This document shows, one piece after another, positions 58,489-64,000 of a stretch of 64,000 nt of DNA; the first letter of the stretch is position 1; every line of letters starts with the position of its first letter. The DNA comes from Streptomyces collinus (GTDB lineage Bacteria > Actinomycetota > Actinomycetes > Streptomycetales > Streptomycetaceae). The position numbers were made by a program, and so were the translations under genes. The stretch is from positions 4,030,001 to 4,094,000 of the forward strand of contig NZ_CP133771.1 of NCBI RefSeq assembly GCF_031348265.1, given 5' to 3'. The notes beneath the pieces were generated by a model. That model saw only the letters and a program-made list of their open reading frames with translations, ran no database searches and was not told the DNA's origin.

Positions 58489-59399
58489 TAGGAGAGTGTC
58501 AGGTCCGTCGTGATGGTTTCCCAGAGGGCGTTGAACCACTTCTGGGATTCCTCGACGAAAGCCGCATCCCGCCGCCCCGCCCGCTTCACGAAGGAGAAGA
58601 GGAGGGACCGGGAGCCGAGGACGTCGTACATGTCCAGAGTCTGGCTGCCCCACTCCTCCGCTCGCCTGGTCAGCATGTAGTAGCCCATCAGGGCCTCCTC
58701 CTCGTTGAGGAGGTACAGCTTCACCGGCGGCGTGAACGGCAGCGCCCGGAACGTGACGTGCACGTCGATGCCGTGCGTCGAGCGCAGCGCCCGCAGATTG
58801 TGCTGGAGGACCTGCCCCTGGGCGTTGCGCATCGCCAGCCAGCGCTGGTGGACCGGGTTGTCGTCGCCGTGTGCCTCGACCGGGACGGGGAAGGCCAGCT
58901 CGATGTCCCGGGAGGGGACCAGGATGCGGACGTCGATGGCCTCGGGGTGAATGCGGCCCTCGTGGATCAGGCGCAACGGCTCGCCGATGGCGACCATCAG
59001 CGTCTCCGCGGTGTGGCAGACGACGTCGACGCAGACGCGCGGGGCCGAGAACGCCTCCGTCAGGCGCGGCGCCAGCCCCACCATCGTCGGCTGGGGCTCG
59101 CCCCGGGCCGGAACCGGGGCGGCGATCTTCGGCGGGCTGCCCTTGCTGACGTTGGTGAGGAGACCGTCCTCCTGGAGGACCCGCAGGGCCTGGCGGACCG
59201 CGCCGCGCTCAACGCCGAACTCCTCCGCCAGTTCGGCCTGGGTGGGCAGGCGGTCCCCGGGTTTGAGATCACCGGCCCGGATGCGTTCCCGCAGGCTGTC
59301 GGCGATCTCCTGGGGCGATGACCTTCTGCTGCCGTTCACTGCCACGTTCTCCGCCACGCTCTCCTGGGTCACGACCAAAACGCTACAACTCTGATCCAT
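58488..59399 (-). CDS. devA: DevA-type GntR developmental regulator
   Basis: About 303 residues from ATG 59399; starts at GTG 59345 or 59339 with GGAG upstream are as likely. The GntR winged helix is EIADSLRERIRAGDLKPGDRLPTQAELAEEFGVERGAVRQALRVLQEDGLLTNVSKG. The C-terminal domain (about 100-300) is a novel effector fold with DVRILVPSRDIELAFPVPVE and RWLAMRNAQGQVLQHNLRAL, shared with the DevE copy downstream of the window map. DevA represses itself and is needed for normal sporulation. A TGG-type operator lies 62 bp upstream. Confidence 0.9.
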   Translation of the reverse strand: MDQSCSVLVVTQESVAENVAVNGSRRSSPQEIADSLRERIRAGDLKPGDRLPTQAELAEEFGVERGAVRQALRVLQEDGLLTNVSKGSPPKIAAPVPARGEPQPTMVGLAPRLTEAFSAPRVCVDVVCHTAETLMVAIGEPLRLIHEGRIHPEAIDVRILVPSRDIELAFPVPVEAHGDDNPVHQRWLAMRNAQGQVLQHNLRALRSTHGIDVHVTFRALPFTPPVKLYLLNEEEALMGYYMLTRRAEEWGSQTLDMYDVLGSRSLLFSFVKRAGRRDAAFVEESQKWFNALWETITTDLTLS

Positions 59400-59460
59400 C
59401 TGGCGGGAGTTGTTTGAAAGTTGTTTATGACTAGGGGCCAAGTGGGGACAACTTAATCAG

Positions 59461-59475
59461 AGTTGGTTGCCAACT
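59461..59475. promoter_or_regulatory. GntR operator in the devA promoter region
   Basis: AGTTGGTTGCCAACT, which matches 13 of 15 bases of the devE-upstream site at 60742. It sits between devA and the divergent small membrane gene, so it could regulate both. Further partial copies (AACTTAATCAGAGTTGG upstream; CCAACTTCTCGGAGTTGG overlapping it) surround it. Confidence 0.75.
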
Positions 59476-59526
59476 TCTCGGAGTTGGCGGAAGTTTTGCT
59501 TCCGGACTTCCGAAGGGGGAACACCG

Positions 59527-59715
59527 ATGCCCGCCCTCGCTCTCCTCTCCGCCGCCTTCGTCGTCGCCTTCGAGCAGCTCGTCCAGTGGAAGTACGGTCC
59601 GGCCGGTATCGTCGGCCTGATCCTTCTCACCGTGGGCGTCAAGGCCAAGAGCCCGGCCGTCAGCTCCGCGGGAGCGGTCGTGCTCGCGCTGCTGATGACG
59701 GGGCCCGCCCGATGA
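59527..59715 (+). CDS. Small membrane protein divergent from devA
   Basis: 62 residues with two hydrophobic helices (LALLSAAFVVAFEQLVQW and GIVGLILLTVGVKA) and a third weaker one near the end. GAAGGGGGAAC precedes the ATG. Located between devA and devE, a position that corresponds, as I recall, to SCO4189. No function is known. The shared GntR operator upstream suggests control by DevA. Confidence 0.75.
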   Translation: MPALALLSAAFVVAFEQLVQWKYGPAGIVGLILLTVGVKAKSPAVSSAGAVVLALLMTGPAR

Positions 59716-59751
59716 GTCACCGCGCCACCCCGGAACGGCCCGTGGGAGACG

Positions 59752-60654
59752 TCAGCCCGTGAGCACCAGCTCCGAACTGATCGTCTCCCACAGTGCGTTG
59801 AACCACAGGTGCGACTGCTCCACGAACGTCGTGTCGCGCAGCCCGGCGCCCTGCCGGAAGGCGAACAGCATGGACTGGGTGCCCTGGGCGTCGTACAGCG
59901 CCGGCTGCTCGTGTTCGGCCTCGGCCTCCCGGCGCGTCAGCGTGTAGTACGCGAACAGCGCCTCCGTGCCGTTGAGCAGGTACAGCTTCACCGGCGGGGT
60001 GAAGGGCAGCGCCCGGAACGTGACCTGCACATCGATGCCGTGCGTGGCGCGCAGGGCCAGCAGATTGTGCTGGAGGACCTGCCCCTGGGCGTTGCGCATC
60101 GCCAGCCACCGCTCGTGCACCCAGTCGTCCCCGCGCCCCTCCACCGGGACCGGGAAGGCCAGGTCGATGTCCCGGCTCGGCAGCAGCACCCGCACGTCGA
60201 CCTTGGCCGGTTTCAGCCGCCCGGCGTGGATCTGCCGCAACGGCTCCCCGATCGCGAGCGTGAGGGAGATGGACGTCAGGCACACGGCGTCGATCTCGAC
60301 GTGCTCCGCCGCGAACGCCGTGGCTATCCGGGACGCGAGAGCCACCGTGGTGGGCAGCGGCGGGGCCTGCGGGCCGGTCAGCGCGCCCGCGGGGTCGGGG
60401 GCGACGGTCGCCGGGCTGCCCTTGGACACGTTGGTGAGCAACCGCTCGGACTGCAGGAGGCGCAGCGCCTGCCGCACCGCCCCGCGCTCGACGCCGAACT
60501 CGTGGGCCAGCTGGGCCTGGGTGGGCATGCGCTCACCGGGGCGCAGCGCCCCTGACCTGATCCGGGCGCGCAGCGCGTCGGCCACCTCGTGATGTGTTCT
60601 CTGTGGCCGCTGCGACCTCTTCCGTCCATTGACGGAGTCGTGTTCCGGGTCCAC
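59752..60654 (-). CDS. devE: DevE-type GntR regulator (DevA paralogue)
   Basis: About 300 residues from GTG 60654 (an upstream in-frame TTG at 60669 is less likely; no good ribosome site is visible). The winged helix is HEVADALRARIRSGALRPGERMPTQAQLAHEFGVERGAVRQALRLLQSERLLTNVSKG, and the C-terminal domain follows DevA closely (DVRVLLPSRDIDLAFPVPVE, RWLAMRNAQGQVLQHNLLAL). The two genes come from a duplication that also includes their promoters. In S. coelicolor this would be SCO4188. Confidence 0.88.
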   Translation of the reverse strand: MDPEHDSVNGRKRSQRPQRTHHEVADALRARIRSGALRPGERMPTQAQLAHEFGVERGAVRQALRLLQSERLLTNVSKGSPATVAPDPAGALTGPQAPPLPTTVALASRIATAFAAEHVEIDAVCLTSISLTLAIGEPLRQIHAGRLKPAKVDVRVLLPSRDIDLAFPVPVEGRGDDWVHERWLAMRNAQGQVLQHNLLALRATHGIDVQVTFRALPFTPPVKLYLLNGTEALFAYYTLTRREAEAEHEQPALYDAQGTQSMLFAFRQGAGLRDTTFVEQSHLWFNALWETISSELVLTG

Positions 60655-60740
60655 ATCTGAACAGTACAACTTCCCGCCATCTTGTGGCAGTTCACGGAAA
60701 GGTGGTTATGAGCCGCTTCCAAGCGGAGATAAGAACAGTG

Positions 60741-60757
60741 AAGTTGGTAACCAACTT
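60741..60757. promoter_or_regulatory. GntR operator upstream of devE
   Basis: Perfect 17-bp palindrome AAGTTGGT-A-ACCAACTT, 87 bp before the devE start. The core AGTTGGTAACCAACT is nearly identical to the devA site. The gap from here to 60917 contains no gene I can support. Confidence 0.8.
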
Positions 60758-60917
60758 GGGGAACATGGTCAGACCTTCAGGGGGTTGGCCACCCGCTCAG
60801 GGACTCCCTTCCGGAGGGGAGCCGGGAGTCCCGCCCGGCCGGCTCGGCCGCACGACAACCACAACTGAACAGCTCGCTACGGATGCGGGTCCCAGCACAC
60901 CGGCAGGAGGGAGCGCC

Positions 60918-62180
60918 TCAGAACATGTCCGGGCACCAAGGCCGCCCGGACGTACGCAGCAGGGCGTCGGCCTTCCGGGCGGCGCCCGCTCGTTCTTCGC
61001 GCACCCGCCCCAGCGCCGCCAGCCGCACCGCCGACTCGTCCCCGAGCCACAGCGCTCCCAACTCGCCCAGTCCCAGTTCGAGTTCCGCGCTCTCGGTGGT
61101 CGGCGTGCAGGACGCCCCCTCGGGTGAGGCCTCCAGCCGGTAGCGCCCGCCGGTCAGCCCGTCCACTCCGGCGATCTCCAGCACCAGCGCCCCGTGCCCT
61201 TCGTACGTCCGCGCCTCCAGTGCCCGCACGACGTCCAGGATCCGGACCCACAGCCAGTCCGCCAGCGTGGTGATCCGGGCCGCCCGAGGGTCGGGCAGGA
61301 AGTGCGGGAGCAGGTCGTCGGGCGCCCGCCAGCCGCTCTTCACCTTCACGACCCAGTCGATGGAGCACAGGTACTCCCACAGCGCGCGTTCCGCGGCCGG
61401 TGTCACGCCGAGCAGCCACCGCACGGTCGCCGTGTTCAACGGCTGCTTGGCGTCACCCCAGTTGTCGTCCACGTCGTACGCGGCCATGCCCTCGACCTCG
61501 CCGGACGCCGAGCGGTACACGGCGTAGAACGGGTCCTTCCAGGACGGGTCGATCCGTACGGCGCCGGTGTTCCACTTCCACCACAGCTCATCGCGGTCGA
61601 TGACACCGGGCCGGCCGCGGCGCAGCCGCTCGTGCAGCTCGGGGCCGAGCTTGCGGACGTCCTCGCCCTCCACCAGGTCGATCCGCCCGCCGTCCGCCGG
61701 GCCCGCCCGGCGGGCGTCGAGGCCGGCGCGCGGCACGTCGACCGTCCACTCCGCCATCCAGGTCGCCGGCCCGAAGCCGTAGCGGCCGTAGATCGGGTAC
61801 TCAGCGGCGATCAGCGTCGCGACGACGTCCCCGCGCTCCTTCGCGGCGGCCAGGTCCCGGGCCATCATCCGGCTGAGCAGCCCGCGGCGGCGGTGGGTGG
61901 CGGTGACGGTGACGCCCGAGATCGCGTCCGCCGGGACGCTCGCCCCGCCCACGGCCGTGAGCTGCTGGTCGAACGACTTGAAGGTCGCCACACACCTGCC
62001 GTGGTCGAAGGCTCCGAGGTAGCGGCCCTCGACGAACTTCCCGCGCCGGCCCTCGATCTCCTCCTCGGTGAGCGTGGGCACCCGCAGGAAGCCGGTGTTC
62101 ACGGCACGCAGCCAGTCGGTGAACTCGGACGCGGTGATCGGGCGTACGTCGATGTCGTCGGCGCGGGACGCGGAGGTCAT
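60918..62180 (-). CDS. Eis-like N-acetyltransferase
   Basis: 420 residues with the Eis architecture: an N-terminal GNAT domain (acetyl-CoA loop VTVTATHRRRGLLSRMM), a second GNAT-like domain, and a C-terminal sterol-carrier-like domain. The Eis catalytic elements are present: the tyrosine loop AAEYPIYGRYGFGPAT and a C-terminus ending in Phe (CPDMF) whose carboxylate acts as base in Eis. Eis enzymes acetylate many amines, including aminoglycosides; here the natural substrate is unknown. ATG 62180 with GGAGG-type upstream bases. Confidence 0.9.
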   Translation of the reverse strand: MTSASRADDIDVRPITASEFTDWLRAVNTGFLRVPTLTEEEIEGRRGKFVEGRYLGAFDHGRCVATFKSFDQQLTAVGGASVPADAISGVTVTATHRRRGLLSRMMARDLAAAKERGDVVATLIAAEYPIYGRYGFGPATWMAEWTVDVPRAGLDARRAGPADGGRIDLVEGEDVRKLGPELHERLRRGRPGVIDRDELWWKWNTGAVRIDPSWKDPFYAVYRSASGEVEGMAAYDVDDNWGDAKQPLNTATVRWLLGVTPAAERALWEYLCSIDWVVKVKSGWRAPDDLLPHFLPDPRAARITTLADWLWVRILDVVRALEARTYEGHGALVLEIAGVDGLTGGRYRLEASPEGASCTPTTESAELELGLGELGALWLGDESAVRLAALGRVREERAGAARKADALLRTSGRPWCPDMF

Positions 62181-62260
62181 GAACTCACGCTAGGCGGAGG
62201 GCCGGTCGGTGTCGCGTGAATAACCGACCGCCGGCCCTCCCCCGGGCCCCCCGGGACGGC

Positions 62261-62893
62261 TCACACCAGCAGGTCGTCGACCTGCGCCTCCCCCTCGCGG
62301 TACCGGCGCGCGATCTCCGCGCTGCACTCGTCGGCCGTGTGCTGGAGCCGCCGGCGGCGGCGGGAGACCTGCTGCTCGTGGCGTTCGAGCCGGCCCATCG
62401 CCGTGTTCAGCTCCTGGACGGTGCGTGCCTCCAGGTCGGACAGCTCGACCTCGGCGAGCATCTCCGCGGCCAGCCGCTGGTACTCCTCGCCCTGCGGGGT
62501 GCCCAGGGTCAGGTGGCGGGCCGAGGAGCGGTGCCGGGGCGGGCCGTCCCGCAGGATCTCCGCCAGCCGCTCCACCACCGAGCCCTCGCCGGGCACGGCC
62601 ACGGAGGCCACGCCCGCGGGAGTACGCCGGGCGACCTCCGCGCGCAGGATGTCGATCCGCCCCTGGAGCAGCCGCCGCAGATAGCTGAGGTCGGCCTCGT
62701 CGCGCTGGGCCTCGCGGCGCAGCGTGCGCAGGTCGGGCAGGCTCAGCGCGGGCAGTTCGGGTTCGGAGGCGTCCGAGGGCAGCCGCGGGCTGTCCGTGCG
62801 CTGTGTGGGCGGCCGGTGGTACTCCGACGCGCCGATCCCCGTGTACGTCGACCGGAAAGCCGCCAGCTGCTGTCCGGTGCTTGATGTGCTCAT
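62261..62893 (-). CDS. rsiG: RsiG, c-di-GMP-binding anti-sigma factor of WhiG
   Basis: 210 residues. Two copies of the signature E-x3-S-x2-R-x3-Q-x3-D are visible exactly: Glu66-Ser70-Arg73-Gln77-Asp81 and Glu173-Ser177-Arg180-Gln184-Asp188. Each lies in a helix of an antiparallel coiled coil, and together they clamp a c-di-GMP dimer that arms RsiG to sequester sigma-WhiG and hold back sporulation. The N-terminal 45 residues are disordered. The ATG at 62893 is used. No whiG gene is in the window; RsiG is generally not linked to it. Confidence 0.93.
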   Translation of the reverse strand: MSTSSTGQQLAAFRSTYTGIGASEYHRPPTQRTDSPRLPSDASEPELPALSLPDLRTLRREAQRDEADLSYLRRLLQGRIDILRAEVARRTPAGVASVAVPGEGSVVERLAEILRDGPPRHRSSARHLTLGTPQGEEYQRLAAEMLAEVELSDLEARTVQELNTAMGRLERHEQQVSRRRRRLQHTADECSAEIARRYREGEAQVDDLLV

Positions 62894-63104
62894 GTGCCTC
62901 AACCGTCCCCTCGACCGGTGTGTGCAAGCATCGTGCCACCCCAAGTGGCCGCTATGGCAACGAGTGCCCCCGATAGACCCCAGATGGGCGGTATAGCAGC
63001 AAAATACGTCCGTGCAGGGGCTGTTGGCGTCCGCGCAAACCACCCTTTCGGGCCATGCGCCGACCGCCCGCGGCACCGATGTCACCGCCCTGCATGATGG
63101 ACGT

Positions 63105-63530
63105 ATGCGAGCTGTGGTGCAGAGGGTGGACGGCGCGAGCGTCGTCGTGGACGGCGAGACCGTGGGGGCGATCGAGGGCGAGGGGCTGTGCGTCCTCGTC
63201 GGTGTCACCCACGAGGACACCAAGGAGAAGGCGGCCCAGCTGGCCCGCAAGCTCTGGTCGATCCGCATGCTGCACGACGAGAAGTCGTGCAGCGACGTCG
63301 ACGCCCCGCTCCTGGTGATCAGCCAGTTCACCCTCTACGGCGACGCCCGCAAGGGCCGCCGCCCCACCTGGAACGCGGCCGCCCCCGGCGACGTCGCCGA
63401 GCCGCTGGTCGACGAGGTGGTCGCCCGGCTGCGATCGCTGGGCGCGACGGTGGCCACGGGCCGTTTCGGGGCGGCGATGAGGGTATCGCTGACGAACGAC
63501 GGCCCCTTCACCGTGCAGATCGACATCTGA
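63105..63530 (+). CDS. dtd: D-aminoacyl-tRNA deacylase
   Basis: 141 residues, the family length. Starts MRAVVQRVDGASVVVDGE; the conserved SQFTLYGD motif and the C-terminal cross-subunit loop TNDGPFTVQ are present. The usual GPVT is GPFT here, a mild substitution that should still close the chiral pocket. The enzyme hydrolyses D-aminoacyl-tRNA (and Gly-tRNA-Ala). ATG 63105; the 210 bp from rsiG hold no supported gene. Confidence 0.93.
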   Translation: MRAVVQRVDGASVVVDGETVGAIEGEGLCVLVGVTHEDTKEKAAQLARKLWSIRMLHDEKSCSDVDAPLLVISQFTLYGDARKGRRPTWNAAAPGDVAEPLVDEVVARLRSLGATVATGRFGAAMRVSLTNDGPFTVQIDI

Positions 63531-63549
63531 CCCGAAAGATCTACAAGTC

Positions 63550-64000
63550 CTACGGCTCGACGACGACTTCCTGGGCCGCGGCGGTGTCCCCGGCCAGCAG
63601 CGGGGCGTCCACCGCCACATTGCGCTTCACCAGGGCGAGGGCGACCGGCCCGAGCTCGTGGTGGCGCGCGGAGGTCGTGATGAAGCCGATCTTCCGGCCG
63701 TCGGGCCCGTCGTCCGCGAGCCGGAGCTCCGTCCCGGCCACGGGCAGGTGCACCTCGCTGCCGTCGAGGTGGAGGAAGACCAGCCGGCGCGGCGGCTTGC
63801 CCAGGTTCTGCACCCGGGCGACCGTCTCCTGCCCCCGGTAGCAGCCCTTCTGCAGGTGCACCGCCGAGCCGATCCAGCCCAGCTCGTGCGGGATGGTGCG
63901 GTGGTCGGTCTCGAAGCCGAGCCGGGGCCTGTGCTGCTCCACGCGCAGCGCCTCGTAGGCGAGGATCCCGGCGGGCGGCCCGGCCTGCGCGGCGTAGGCC
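63550..64000 (-). CDS. ygfZ: YgfZ-family folate-binding iron-sulphur maintenance protein (5' end outside window)
   Basis: The frame runs from the stop at 63550 past the end of the window, so the N-terminal part is missing; about 150 C-terminal residues are visible. The hallmark motif KGCYRGQE (in HLQKGCYRGQETVARV) with its essential Cys is intact. The C-terminal beta-barrel GTELRLADDGPDGRKIGFITTSARH matches the GcvT/YgfZ fold. These proteins support repair or activity of Fe-S enzymes such as MiaB through tetrahydrofolate. Confidence 0.92.
   Translation of the reverse strand, partial: AYAAQAGPPAGILAYEALRVEQHRPRLGFETDHRTIPHELGWIGSAVHLQKGCYRGQETVARVQNLGKPPRRLVFLHLDGSEVHLPVAGTELRLADDGPDGRKIGFITTSARHHELGPVALALVKRNVAVDAPLLAGDTAAAQEVVVEP

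Overview
The window is high-GC actinobacterial chromosome, almost certainly Streptomyces. Supporting evidence is the very high GC third position, frequent GTG starts, a rare TTA codon only in an atypical gene, mycothiol synthesis (mshA), CarD, the WhiG anti-sigma factor RsiG, DevA/DevE-type GntR regulators, and a gene order that I recall as running the same way as the S. coelicolor core from about SCO4266 down to SCO4180. Those SCO correspondences are from memory, not from a search.

Layout. 1-6.2 kb: pentapeptide protein, FAD oxidoreductase, a SoxR-controlled quinone oxidoreductase-like gene, a small-molecule kinase, tRNA-Thr(TGT), and a divergent DUF3224/WYL-regulator pair around a perfect operator. 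6.2-20.6 kb is core: the shared sugar-importer ATPase MsiK, an NDP-sugar nucleotidyltransferase, a DoxX-like protein, RlmB, CysS, IspF/IspD, CarD, a lipoprotein, and the PhoR-PhoP operon divergent from phoU with a PHO box between. A 51-residue cysteine-rich protein and a DUF4242 nickel-binding protein follow. 20.6-32.7 kb is mixed: an ECF42-type sigma factor coupled to a DGPF protein, a broken solute-binding-protein gene, a hydrolase, gpmA, an MFS exporter with a GNAT gene, and small conserved genes. 32.7-40.9 kb is core: mshA with a sigma-R-like promoter, a methyltransferase-like gene followed by a 21-bp minisatellite, an NlpC/P60 hydrolase with a sigma-E-like promoter, a response-regulator/PP2C phosphatase, and the conserved DUF2516 / HbhA-like / XRE trio.

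40.9-43.9 kb is the clearest accessory insert: a 2.9-kb segment bounded by imperfect inverted repeats and a 5-bp direct repeat, with seven copies of a 20-bp repeat clustered at its ends. It carries a truncated ORF and a TTA-containing pentapeptide membrane protein but no recognisable transposase. 43.9-52.6 kb is a series of small accessory regulator/enzyme modules (GntR, LysR, TetR) with clear operator dyads. 52.6-64 kb holds a HelD-like helicase, a double-kinase protein, devA-devB, devE, an Eis-like acetyltransferase, rsiG, dtd and the start-truncated ygfZ.

The core genes link phosphate sensing (PhoRP/PhoU), thiol-redox and redox-drug responses (mshA, SoxR site), envelope maintenance (NlpC/P60) and development (DevA, DevE, RsiG). 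Start codons were chosen by eye from ribosome-binding sites, family length and overlaps; several remain ambiguous and are flagged.
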